Assembly (NCBI RefSeq): GCF_002237365.1
Contig: NZ_NMUO01000016.1
Span: forward strand, 1 to 53,392
Direction: 5' to 3'
DNA from: Zobellella denitrificans
GTDB taxonomy: Bacteria > Pseudomonadota > Gammaproteobacteria > Enterobacterales > Aeromonadaceae
DNA: 53,392 nt
This document shows, piece by piece, positions 16,220 through 24,546 of the stretch. The translations under genes were made by a program, and so were the position numbers. Every line of letters starts with the position of its first letter. Position 1 is the first letter of the stretch. The notes under the pieces were generated by a model. It made no database searches, was not told the DNA's origin, and saw only the letters and a list, made by a program, of their open reading frames with translations.

Positions 16220-17485
16220 ATGGATATCATCGCTAACTACGGCACCACGCTGATCCTGGTGGCGGCCGTCTTCGGCTTCTTTATGGCCTGGGGCATCGGC
16301 GCCAACGACGTGGCCAACGCCATGGGCACCTCGGTGGGAACCCGCTCGCTGACCATCAAGCAGGCGATCATCATCGCCATGATCTTCGAATTCGCCGGCG
16401 CCTACCTGGCGGGCGGGGAGGTCACCTCCACCATCCGCAGCGGCATCATCGACTCAGACGCCTTCGTCGACACCCCCGACCAGCTGGTGTTCGGCATGAT
16501 AGCCTCGCTGCTGGCCGCCGGTACCTGGCTGCTGCTGGCCTCCTACTTCGGCTGGCCGGTGTCCACCACCCACTCCATCATCGGCGCCATCATCGGCTTC
16601 GCCCTGGTGTCCCTGGGGGCCGAGGCGGTGCACTGGAACAAGGTGATGGGGGTATTCGGCTCCTGGATCGTCACCCCGGCCCTGTCCGGCCTGCTCGCCT
16701 ATTTCACCTTTATCAGCGTGCAGCGCCTGATCTTCAACGCCGACAGCCCGCTGGCGGCGGCCAAGAAGTACGTGCCCGTCTATATCTTCTTCACCGTCAT
16801 GGTGATCTGCCTGGTGACCCTGAAGAAGGGCCTGAGCCACGTGGGCCTGGACATGACCAACCTGCAGAGCTGGGGCCTGTCGGTGGTGGTGTCCCTGATC
16901 AGCGCCGTCATCTGTGCCTTCTATATCAAGCGCCAGCGCTACAACCCCCAGGATGACAAGGACATGCACTTCTCCAACGTGGAGAAGGTATTCGGCATCC
17001 TGATGGTGGTCACCGCCTGCGCCATGGCCTTCGCCCACGGCTCCAACGACGTGGCCAACGCCATAGGTCCGCTGTCGGCGGTGGTGAGCGTGGTGGAAAG
17101 CGCCGGCCAGATCGCCGCCAAGTCGACCATCGCCTGGTGGATACTGCCGCTCGGCGGCATCGGCATCGTTATCGGCCTGGCGTCGCTGGGCCACAAGGTG
17201 ATGGCCACCGTGGGTACCGGCATCACTCACCTGACGCCGAGCCGCGGCTTCGCCGCCCAGCTCGCCACCGCTGCGACAGTGGTGATCGCATCCGGTACCG
17301 GCCTGCCCATCTCCACCACCCAGACCCTGGTGGGCGCGGTGATGGGGGTCGGCCTGGCCCGGGGTATCGCCGCCCTCAACCTTAACGTATTGCGCAACAT
17401 AGTGGTGTCCTGGATAGTGACCCTGCCCGCGGGGGCCATACTGGCCATCGTGTTCTTCTACGTCATCCAGTGGATGTTCGTCTGA
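16220..17485 (+). CDS. pit: Low-affinity inorganic phosphate (Pit family) transporter
   Basis: This 421-residue polytopic inner-membrane protein has about 10 transmembrane segments. The two inverted halves each carry the PiT signature: GANDVANAMGTSVGTRSLT near residue 28 and HGSNDVANAIGPLSAVVSV near residue 273. It imports phosphate, probably as a metal-phosphate complex, driven by the ion gradient. It is co-directional with the upstream PhoU-like gene and ends at a terminator. Confidence 0.96.
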   Translation: MDIIANYGTTLILVAAVFGFFMAWGIGANDVANAMGTSVGTRSLTIKQAIIIAMIFEFAGAYLAGGEVTSTIRSGIIDSDAFVDTPDQLVFGMIASLLAAGTWLLLASYFGWPVSTTHSIIGAIIGFALVSLGAEAVHWNKVMGVFGSWIVTPALSGLLAYFTFISVQRLIFNADSPLAAAKKYVPVYIFFTVMVICLVTLKKGLSHVGLDMTNLQSWGLSVVVSLISAVICAFYIKRQRYNPQDDKDMHFSNVEKVFGILMVVTACAMAFAHGSNDVANAIGPLSAVVSVVESAGQIAAKSTIAWWILPLGGIGIVIGLASLGHKVMATVGTGITHLTPSRGFAAQLATAATVVIASGTGLPISTTQTLVGAVMGVGLARGIAALNLNVLRNIVVSWIVTLPAGAILAIVFFYVIQWMFV

Positions 17486-17489
17486 TCGA

Positions 17490-17516
17490 GGGGGCCGGCA
17501 GGCCCCCTTGTTCTTG
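17490..17516 (+). terminator. Terminator after pit
   Basis: GGGGGCC-GGCA-GGCCCCC followed by TTGTTCTTGT starts 5 nt after the stop. The stem is strong, but the T-tract is interrupted, so termination may be partial and allow readthrough into ygiM. Confidence 0.65.
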
Positions 17517-17573
17517 TCCTTCCCTCCGCCCCCCATTACCATGATTTCATCGACGACAGTGAAGGACACCCTG

Positions 17574-18191
17574 GTGAAATCAAAAGTACTACTGGCGCTG
17601 CTGTGCAGCCTGCCCTGGCTCGGCCATGCCGAGGCCGCCACCCGTTATATCTCCGACAACGTCTACGCCTTTCTGCATGCCGGCCCCGGCAACCAGTATC
17701 GCATCCTCGGCTCCATCAACGCCGGCGAGCCGGTGGAATACCTGAGCCGCAACGCCGACAGCAAATACGTGCAGATCCGCGACAAGGACGGCCGCACCGG
17801 CTGGGTGGACGGCCAGTTCGTGCAGACCGAGGAGAGCTTCCGCTCCCGGCTGCCGGCCCTGGAGCAGCAACTGGCGGATGCCAGGCAGCAACTGGCCAGC
17901 GCCGACGAGCGCCACCGCCAGGATGTGCAGGACAAGACCGAGCGGCTGCAGCGGCAGGAGCAGGAACTGGACGAACTGCATGAGCAGTTGGCCGAACTGC
18001 GCCAGACCAGCGACCGGCTGGCGGCGGACAATCGCCGCCTGAGCAGCCTGATGGACGACAGGGAACACCAGATGCGGCTGGACTGGCTGCTGCGCGGCGG
18101 CCTGGTGGCCGGCGTCGGCGCCCTGGTCGGTTTTCTGCTGCCGCTGATCCCCCTGCGCCGCAAGCGCCGGCAGGATCGCTGGATGAACTGA
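17574..18191 (+). CDS. ygiM: SH3 domain envelope protein YgiM (TIGR04211)
   Basis: This 205-residue protein starts at GTG 17574, chosen because AAGGA lies 7 nt upstream and a clean signal peptide (VKSKVLLALLCSLPWLGHAEA) follows. Next come a bacterial SH3 domain (about 24-90), a coiled coil (about 95-165) and one C-terminal membrane helix (about 170-192) ending in basic residues. This matches E. coli YgiM, which sits beside cca in that genome. Here putA and a copper module separate it from cca. It is probably an inner-membrane-anchored periplasmic protein; its function is unknown. Confidence 0.92.
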   Translation: MKSKVLLALLCSLPWLGHAEAATRYISDNVYAFLHAGPGNQYRILGSINAGEPVEYLSRNADSKYVQIRDKDGRTGWVDGQFVQTEESFRSRLPALEQQLADARQQLASADERHRQDVQDKTERLQRQEQELDELHEQLAELRQTSDRLAADNRRLSSLMDDREHQMRLDWLLRGGLVAGVGALVGFLLPLIPLRRKRRQDRWMN

Positions 18192-18208
18192 CCCCGCCCC
18201 CTGTTTTG

Positions 18209-18240
18209 AAATGGCGAAGCAACGGCTTCGCCATTTTTTG
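18209..18240 (+). terminator. Rho-independent terminator after ygiM
   Basis: AAATGGCGAAGC-AACG-GCTTCGCCATTT is a perfect 12-bp stem that continues into TTT, 18 nt after the ygiM stop. Confidence 0.93.
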
Positions 18241-18477
18241 TATCTATGCCCTCTCTCACGACGCCTTGCCCGCCAGGCGGACTATCCTTGAACAAACAGC
18301 CGGAAAGGTAGCATCGGATACCCTCGCCACCCCCCGATTGAACGGCTTGTTGCCGGCCATGCCGGTGCAGCGCGGACGATCCGGCACCGCCCTGGCAATC
18401 GGGTTTCCATGCTTCCACGGCCAGCCAGGCGGCGTCCGAACTGCCGCCTTCCTCAAGCAACGTCAGGAAATGCCGCC

Positions 18478-21400
18478 ATGTTCAATGCCGCCACCGTCTT
18501 CGCTTCCGGTTACGCCCCCCGTGATTTGCCGGCCCTGCGCCAGGACATTACCCGAAACTACGTGGTCGATGAAAACAGCTACCTGGCCAGCCTGCTGGAG
18601 CAGGTGCCGGACGACGCCCAGACCCTGGCCCGCATCACCGACCAGGCCCGCCGCCTGGTGACCCGGGTGCGGGCGGAAAGCGATGGCGGCGACGGCATCG
18701 ACGCCTTCCTGCAGCAGTACAGCCTGGACACCCAGGAGGGCATTATCCTGATGTGCCTGGCCGAGGCGCTGCTGCGCATCCCCGACAGCCATACCGCCGA
18801 CGAACTGATCAAGGACAAGCTGTCCGGCGCCGACTGGGCCAGACACTTCCGCCAGAGCGATTCCACCCTGGTCAACGCCTCCACCTGGGGCCTGATGCTG
18901 ACCGGCAAGATAGTACGCATGGACAAAAAGCTCGACGGCAACCCGGCCAATGTGCTCAACCGCATGATCAACCGCCTGGGCGAGCCGGTGGTACGCTCCG
19001 CCATGTACGCGGCCATGAAGATCATGGGCAAGCAGTTCGTGCTGGGGCGGGACATCAAGGAGGCGCTCAAGGCCAGCCGCAAGTCCCGCGAACTCGGCTA
19101 CACCCATTCCTACGACATGCTGGGCGAGGCGGCCATGACCGCCGCCGACGCCGAGAAATACCGTGCCGACTACGCCAAGGCCATCGCCACCGTGGGCGCC
19201 GAGCAGCTCAACAACCCGGCGGTGCCGCGCCCCTCCGTCTCCATCAAGCTGTCCGCCCTGCACCCCCGCTACGAGGAAGCCAGCCGGGCGCGGGTGCTGA
19301 GCGAGCTGCATGCCACCGTGCTGGGGTTGCTGGCAGAGGCGCGCAAACTGGACGTCTTTATCACCATCGACGCGGAGGAGATGGGCCGGCTGGAGCTGTC
19401 CCTCGATCTGTTCGAGGCCCTGTACCGTGCCGAGGTCAACCGGGGCTGGGGCGGGCTCGGCCTGGTGGTGCAGGCCTATTCCAAGCGCGCCCTGCCGGTA
19501 CTGTGCTGGCTGACCGCCCTGGCCCGGGAGCAGGGCGACGAGATCCCGGTGCGGCTGGTGAAGGGCGCCTACTGGGACAGCGAAATCAAGCACTGCCAGC
19601 AGGCCGGCATCGACGGCTACCCGGTCTATACCCGCAAGGCCGGCACCGATGTGTCTTACCTCGCCTGTGCCCGCTACCTGCTGAGCGAGGCGACCCGGGG
19701 CGCCATCTATCCCCAGTTCGCCACCCACAACGCCCACACCGTGGTGTCGGTAATGGCCATGGCGGGGGAACGCCGCTTCGAGTTCCAGCGCCTGCACGGC
19801 ATGGGCGAGGAGCTGTACAACACCGTGCTGAAGGAAAACCCCGGCCTGGTATGCCGCATCTACGCCCCGGTGGGGGCCCACAAGGATCTGCTGCCCTACC
19901 TGGTGCGCCGGCTGCTGGAAAACGGCGCCAACACCTCCTTCGTGCACAAGCTGGTGGATCCCAACACCCCCATCGACAGCCTGATCACCCATCCGCAGTC
20001 CTGCCTGCGGGATGGCCCCAGCCTGGCCAACGACAAAATCCCGCTGCCGCTGGCCATCTTCCCGGACAGGGTCAACTCCCGGGGCCTGAACCTGAATATC
20101 GAAGGCATCCGCACCCCCTTCTTCAATGAACTGGCCAGGCTGGCCGACAAGCAGTGGCAGGCTGGCCCGGTGATCGGCGGCAAGACCCTGACCAGCGGCA
20201 CCGCCAGCGCCGTGCTGAGCCCCCAGGATCAGGGCCGGCAGGTAGGCCAGGTGTGGTTTGCCGACCAGGCGACGGTAGCGCAGGCGGTGGGCCGGGCCCA
20301 GGCCGCCTTCAAGGGCTGGCGCGACACCCCGGTGGAGCAACGCGCCCGGGCCCTGGAAAAGCTGGCCGAACTGCTGGAGGCACACAGCGCCGAGTTCGTC
20401 TCGCTCTGTACCCGGGAGGCGGGCAAGCTGTTGCAGGACGGCATCGACGAGGTGCGCGAGGCGGTGGACTTCTGCCGCTACTACGCCGTTGAAGCCCGCC
20501 GCCTGATGGCCGAGCCCACCCGCCTGCCCGGCTACACCGGCGAGCTGAACCTGCTCCATGCCCAGGGCCGGGGACCCTTCGTGTGCATCAGCCCCTGGAA
20601 CTTCCCACTGGCCATCTTCCTCGGCCAGGTGGCCGCCGCCCTGGTCACCGGCAATACGGTGCTGGCCAAGCCGGCGGAGCAGACCTCGCTGGTGGCCCAC
20701 CTGGCGGTGAAGCTGGCGCACCAGGCCGGCATTCCCGCCGAGGTACTGCAGTTGCTGCCCGGCGACGGCGCCACCGTGGGCGCGGCCCTCACCCAGGATC
20801 CGCGCATCGCCGGGGTCTGCTTCACCGGCTCCACCGACACCGCCCAGTTGATCAACCTGACCCTGGCCAAACGCCAGGGCGCCATAGTGCCGCTCATCGC
20901 CGAAACCGGCGGCCAGAACGCCATGATAGTGGACTCCACCGCCCTGCCCGAGCAGGTGGTGCGCGACGTGCTGCGCGCCGCCTTCCAAAGCGCCGGCCAG
21001 CGCTGCTCCGCCCTGCGGGTGCTCTACCTGCAGGAAGACATCGCCGAGCGGGTGCTGGAGATCCTCAAGGGCGCCATGAAGGAGCTGAGCGTGGACGATC
21101 CCGCGCTCTGGTCCACCGACGTGGGCCCGGTGATCGACCAGGGCGCCAGGGCCGGGCTGGAGGCGCACCTGGCGCGGATGAAGGCCGAAGGCAAGCGGAT
21201 CATCGCCGAGGCCCCCATGGCCAAGGGCTGCGACAAGGGCTTCTATGTGCGGCCCACAGCGTTGGAAATCGGCAGCATCAAGGAGCTGGAAAAGGAGCAG
21301 TTTGGCCCCATACTGCATGTGGTGCGATTCAAGGCGAAGGACATCGGCCAGGTGGTCGATGACATCAACGGCACCGGCTACGGCCTGACCCTGGGCATCC

Positions 21401-21648
21401 ACAGCCGCAACGAGTCCTTTGCCGACCAGGTGGCCAGATCCGTGGATGCGGGCAACGTCTATATCAACCGGGATCAGATCGGCGCCATGGTGGGCGTGCA
21501 GCCCTTCGGCGGCCAGGGCCTGTCCGGCACCGGCCCCAAGGCCGGCGGCCCCCACTACCTGAGCCGCTTTATCACCGAGAAGACCGTTACCAACAACACC
21601 ACCGCCATCGGCGGCAACGCCACCCTGCTGTCCCTGGGGGAAGGCTGA
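18478..21648 (+). CDS. putA: Proline dehydrogenase / L-glutamate gamma-semialdehyde dehydrogenase
   Basis: This 1056-residue bifunctional enzyme oxidises proline to glutamate. The FAD-dependent PRODH barrel covers about 80-520 (for example VRLVKGAYWDSEIK and GAHKDLLPYLVRRLLENGANTSF). The ALDH domain follows, with ISPWNFPLAIFLGQVAAAL, FTGSTDTAQ, the general base in IAETGGQNAMIVDST and the catalytic C843 in GQRCSALR. It starts at the ATG with AGGA upstream, with MFNAATVFASGY leading straight into the PRODH module. There is no N-terminal ribbon-helix-helix DNA-binding domain, so unlike E. coli PutA (1320 aa) it should not repress its own operon. No putP transporter is adjacent. Confidence 0.97.
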   Translation: MFNAATVFASGYAPRDLPALRQDITRNYVVDENSYLASLLEQVPDDAQTLARITDQARRLVTRVRAESDGGDGIDAFLQQYSLDTQEGIILMCLAEALLRIPDSHTADELIKDKLSGADWARHFRQSDSTLVNASTWGLMLTGKIVRMDKKLDGNPANVLNRMINRLGEPVVRSAMYAAMKIMGKQFVLGRDIKEALKASRKSRELGYTHSYDMLGEAAMTAADAEKYRADYAKAIATVGAEQLNNPAVPRPSVSIKLSALHPRYEEASRARVLSELHATVLGLLAEARKLDVFITIDAEEMGRLELSLDLFEALYRAEVNRGWGGLGLVVQAYSKRALPVLCWLTALAREQGDEIPVRLVKGAYWDSEIKHCQQAGIDGYPVYTRKAGTDVSYLACARYLLSEATRGAIYPQFATHNAHTVVSVMAMAGERRFEFQRLHGMGEELYNTVLKENPGLVCRIYAPVGAHKDLLPYLVRRLLENGANTSFVHKLVDPNTPIDSLITHPQSCLRDGPSLANDKIPLPLAIFPDRVNSRGLNLNIEGIRTPFFNELARLADKQWQAGPVIGGKTLTSGTASAVLSPQDQGRQVGQVWFADQATVAQAVGRAQAAFKGWRDTPVEQRARALEKLAELLEAHSAEFVSLCTREAGKLLQDGIDEVREAVDFCRYYAVEARRLMAEPTRLPGYTGELNLLHAQGRGPFVCISPWNFPLAIFLGQVAAALVTGNTVLAKPAEQTSLVAHLAVKLAHQAGIPAEVLQLLPGDGATVGAALTQDPRIAGVCFTGSTDTAQLINLTLAKRQGAIVPLIAETGGQNAMIVDSTALPEQVVRDVLRAAFQSAGQRCSALRVLYLQEDIAERVLEILKGAMKELSVDDPALWSTDVGPVIDQGARAGLEAHLARMKAEGKRIIAEAPMAKGCDKGFYVRPTALEIGSIKELEKEQFGPILHVVRFKAKDIGQVVDDINGTGYGLTLGIHSRNESFADQVARSVDAGNVYINRDQIGAMVGVQPFGGQGLSGTGPKAGGPHYLSRFITEKTVTNNTTAIGGNATLLSLGEG

Positions 21649-21792
21649 GGCCAGGCCGGAAGCCGGAGATAATAACAAAAGCAGACTGCTGGCAAACCTT
21701 CGGATTTACCTATACGGGCAGCACCCATGCCAAAACCGGCGGGCAAAGGGAACGACTTATATGGTCATGACAACGGCGTTGACTCCAGGCCG

Positions 21793-21816
21793 AAAGGCGC
21801 CTCGGCGCCTTTGGTT
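21793..21816. terminator. Hairpin between convergent putA and the CopC-CopD gene
   Basis: AAAGGCGC-CTCG-GCGCCTTT is a perfect 8-bp stem 144 nt after putA and 8 nt before the minus-strand stop of the CopC-CopD gene. Both flanks have only short T-runs, so bidirectional termination is likely but not strong. Confidence 0.6.
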
Positions 21817-21823
21817 TAGGGTA

Positions 21824-23398
21824 TCAGGGCGCCAGCCGCAGGGTGCCGGTCAGTCGAATTCGGTCGAAGTCGCCGACCAGCACCTCCACCGTCACCGACC
21901 AGTCGCCGGGCACCGGCAACGGCAGTTCCTCCAACAACCAGTGCCCCGGAGCCTGTGGCAGCGCCCGACGGCGGAACGGCGCTATGCCCGCCTGGTCATG
22001 GGACAACAGCAGGCCGAGCTCCCGGGCCTCCGCCATCCGCCCCTGGTCATCCCGCAGCTGGATGTCGGCCCGCACCGGGCCGGCCCTGCCCGGGGACAGG
22101 GTCAGCACCGCCCGCAGCCCGGCGTCGGCCACGACCACCTGCACCTGCCCCGTCGGCAACAGCGCCCTGGGCGGCGGGGTAAAACGCCAGGCCGCCACCA
22201 GCCCCAGCACCACCACCAGCAGCACCAGTTCAAGCCGGATCAGCCGTCGCAGGGCCAGCCGAGCGGCAGCCTCTCCCCGCTGCACCCGGGCGGTCAGGCG
22301 CCAGCGGTTCCAGGCGGCCAGCACCAGCACCAGGGCCACCAGCGCCAGCTTCAGCAGCAGGATGCGGCTGTAGCCGGGCCAGGCCAGGGCGCGCCAGTGT
22401 CCCAGCTGTATCACCACCAGGACACCGCCGGACAACACCAACGCCGCCAGCATCCCGGGAGCCCAGCGGGAGAACAGTCCCAACACCCGCCGGGCGTCCG
22501 CGCCCGGCCTGGCCAGGGCCACCAAAAGCGGCGGCAGGGCGCCCAGCCACAGCATCGCCATCAGCACATGCAGCCCCAGCGCCGGGCGGCTCAGCCAGCG
22601 GGGCTCGGCCGAGGCGGCATGGCCGCTGACCGTAAACGCCAGCCCGAACAGGAGCACGACCGTGGCCGACAGCAGCCAGGCAATGGCTGTTGAATGACGC
22701 CGCAGCCACAGGGTGCCGCCGGCACCGGCCAGGGCCGGCAGGGCCAGTCCGACGCTGTGACCATAGCTGGTGGCCATGGCGGCCTGCCAGCCGGGCGAGG
22801 CCAGCAGGCCGCTCAGGGGCAGGCCCAGGGCATCCACCCCCTGCAGGCCGAGCGACAGCAGCAAGGCCCCCGCGCCCAGCCAGAGCGCGGCAACGACCGG
22901 GCGCGATGGCCCGGTGCCGAGCCAGAGGCAGGCGCAGGCACCACCGACACCCAGCATCATCCCCAGATAGACCGCCACCCGGGCGCTCCAGATGGCGAGA
23001 TAATGGCTACCATCCGTCGTCGGCATCACCGCCGCTTCGGTTTGCACACCGACGGCAAACGCCAGCGCCCCCGCTATGGGATGGCCGTCGGCGGACACCA
23101 CCCGCCAACTGAGCAGCCAGTTGCCCGGGGCCAGGGTGGCCGGCAACGCGACCCGCAGTTGCTGCGCAGGCGCCACGCCCTCCAGTTGCTGCGGCTCGCC
23201 ATCCGGCCCGATCAGCGTCAGCACCAGGGGGCTGACCCTTTCACTAAAGTGCAGTGCCAGCCAGGCTGGCGATTCGCCAACTACACTGCCCTCCGCCGGT
23301 ATGCCGTGCAACAGCACGGCGTGGGCACGGGCGCCACCGCAGCCCAGCAGGAGCAGCAGCCCCAGCCAGGGCAGCAGGGCGCGCGATTTCATCAACAT
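21824..23398 (-). CDS. YcnJ-like copper resistance protein: CopC and CopD domains fused
   Basis: This is an ~524-residue envelope protein. A signal peptide ends GGARA and the mature protein starts with His (HAVLLHGIP), the N-terminal copper ligand of CopC domains; DGHPIAGALAFAV at the end of that domain supplies the usual Asp/His pair. Eight or so transmembrane helices of the CopD type follow (about 135-420), then a C-terminal soluble beta-rich domain (about 430-524). The third of three closely spaced ATGs at the start is used because GGAG is 6 nt upstream; the longest form begins at 23404. It probably moves or buffers periplasmic copper. YcnI-like and DUF2946 genes precede it on the same strand. 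Confidence 0.88.
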   Translation of the reverse strand: MLMKSRALLPWLGLLLLLGCGGARAHAVLLHGIPAEGSVVGESPAWLALHFSERVSPLVLTLIGPDGEPQQLEGVAPAQQLRVALPATLAPGNWLLSWRVVSADGHPIAGALAFAVGVQTEAAVMPTTDGSHYLAIWSARVAVYLGMMLGVGGACACLWLGTGPSRPVVAALWLGAGALLLSLGLQGVDALGLPLSGLLASPGWQAAMATSYGHSVGLALPALAGAGGTLWLRRHSTAIAWLLSATVVLLFGLAFTVSGHAASAEPRWLSRPALGLHVLMAMLWLGALPPLLVALARPGADARRVLGLFSRWAPGMLAALVLSGGVLVVIQLGHWRALAWPGYSRILLLKLALVALVLVLAAWNRWRLTARVQRGEAAARLALRRLIRLELVLLVVVLGLVAAWRFTPPPRALLPTGQVQVVVADAGLRAVLTLSPGRAGPVRADIQLRDDQGRMAEARELGLLLSHDQAGIAPFRRRALPQAPGHWLLEELPLPVPGDWSVTVEVLVGDFDRIRLTGTLRLAP

Positions 23399-23473
23399 GA
23401 GCATCTCCGCCAGCGGATAACAGCGGGGGCGGCCACGCCGCCCCCGGGAGTTCAGGCCAGGAGCCCGCTCCGG

Positions 23474-23995
23474 TTAATGATGGTGGCCCGCTTTCAGGGT
23501 CAGGCCGGGCGCCGGCTCGTCGCTCTCCTCGCCGCCCGAGGTATCGATCCAGCGGGCCACCCCGTTGGCGCATTCCTGCACCGTGGGGAAATAGAAGCGG
23601 CTGTCGGCCGGCAGGCTGTCGGCGAAGCGCCCGCGGAACACGAACTCGTCGTAGAAGTCATCGGGCAGCTTGCCACCGGACCAGATGATTTCATTCACCC
23701 CCCGGGTCACGGCCGTGCCGTGATTGTCATAGGCCCGGGCATAGTCACCTGTGAGGGTTTCCAGCATCCAGCCCGCCTTGGGCATGGGCTTGACGTCGTA
23801 AAACCCCTCCGGGATCCTGACCCTCAGGGTATGGGTGGCTTCCCCCTCGCAACCGTGGGGTATCCGCAGCACCGCCTTGTAGCTGGCTCCCGGCTGGGCC
23901 GTCGGCTGCTCCAGGGTCACATGGGCTGACGCGGCCGGCAGCCACAGGCAGGACAGGGCCGCCGCCAGGGCGGTGTTTCTGGTGATAATGGTCAT
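23474..23995 (-). CDS. YcnI-like DUF1775 copper-binding periplasmic protein
   Basis: This 173-residue secreted protein has a signal peptide ending ASA, after which the mature chain begins HVTLEQP. An N-terminal His following cleavage is the copper-binding feature reported for YcnI (a monohistidine brace with nearby acidic and Trp residues). The body matches DUF1775, with GASYKAVLRIPHGCEGEATHTLRV and FYFPTVQECANG. The protein ends in GHHH, an extra likely metal ligand. GAGGAAA precedes the ATG. It lies between the DUF2946 and CopC-CopD genes, a typical copper trio. Confidence 0.92.
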   Translation of the reverse strand: MTIITRNTALAAALSCLWLPAASAHVTLEQPTAQPGASYKAVLRIPHGCEGEATHTLRVRIPEGFYDVKPMPKAGWMLETLTGDYARAYDNHGTAVTRGVNEIIWSGGKLPDDFYDEFVFRGRFADSLPADSRFYFPTVQECANGVARWIDTSGGEESDEPAPGLTLKAGHHH

Positions 23996-24054
23996 GCGCT
24001 TTCCTCGATATCAATATGAATGGTAGACAGGCACGCGCGGTGAGCGCGCTCACA

Positions 24055-24468
24055 TCAGACGGAGGCGAGGAAGGCGGGAGGGGCGCGGGCAGCGAGACCG
24101 GGCCAGCGCGGCGGCGCCCGGGCAGGAGGAGTGTAGCCGCCGGGCAGCCCGCCAAAGAAGGCCTGCCTGGCGGGCAAGAGCAGGCCAGGTTCGGGATCGC
24201 CCGCATCGAGGATCTGGGTCCAGCAGGGGCACTGATCGCAGTGCTCCGCCATGGGGTGCGGTGGGTCTTCGTCCGTGGCCGGCTCGCCCTGCCACTCGGC
24301 CAGGGACACCCACTTCAGGGTGCCGCCGCTGCAGATGGGCACCCGGTCGTCGGCGCCCGCCCCGCGCCAGGCGGTGCCGCCGAAGGCCGGCAGCAAGGCG
24401 CCTGCCAGCAGGCTCAGCAGCAACAGCGGCAAGATAGGAAGTGACATCCTTTTCAGCACTGGGGACAA
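24055..24468 (-). CDS. DUF2946 small secreted protein, likely copper-linked
   Basis: This protein has up to 137 residues, with an N-terminal hydrophobic signal or anchor (LPILPLLLLSLLAGALL) and the DUF2946 hallmarks: PICSGGTLKWVSL and a Cys/His knot HCDQCPCW near the middle. The C-terminal tail is Pro/Ala-rich and low complexity. The start is uncertain: TTG at 24468 has GAGG upstream, while ATG at 24447 would also keep the whole signal sequence. DUF2946 proteins usually accompany copper uptake or resistance genes, as here. The molecular role is unknown. Confidence 0.75.
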   Translation of the reverse strand: MSPVLKRMSLPILPLLLLSLLAGALLPAFGGTAWRGAGADDRVPICSGGTLKWVSLAEWQGEPATDEDPPHPMAEHCDQCPCWTQILDAGDPEPGLLLPARQAFFGGLPGGYTPPARAPPRWPGLAARAPPAFLASV

Positions 24469-24546
24469 TAGCCTCGAATATCCTGGAAAAGTTCTTTTGA
24501 ATCCCTTTGGGGACGGGCTGACTCATATTAAGGCGAGGGGGGAAAA

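Noticed and set aside
18463-21678. A 1071-codon open frame antisense to putA, and similar long antisense frames over nirB (3514-5661), glnE (9529-12405) and rpoD (31823-33532)
   Set aside because: GC-rich codon usage suppresses stops in the opposite frame. The translations are Gly/Ala/His/Gln-rich low-complexity shadows with no domains, while the sense genes are certain.
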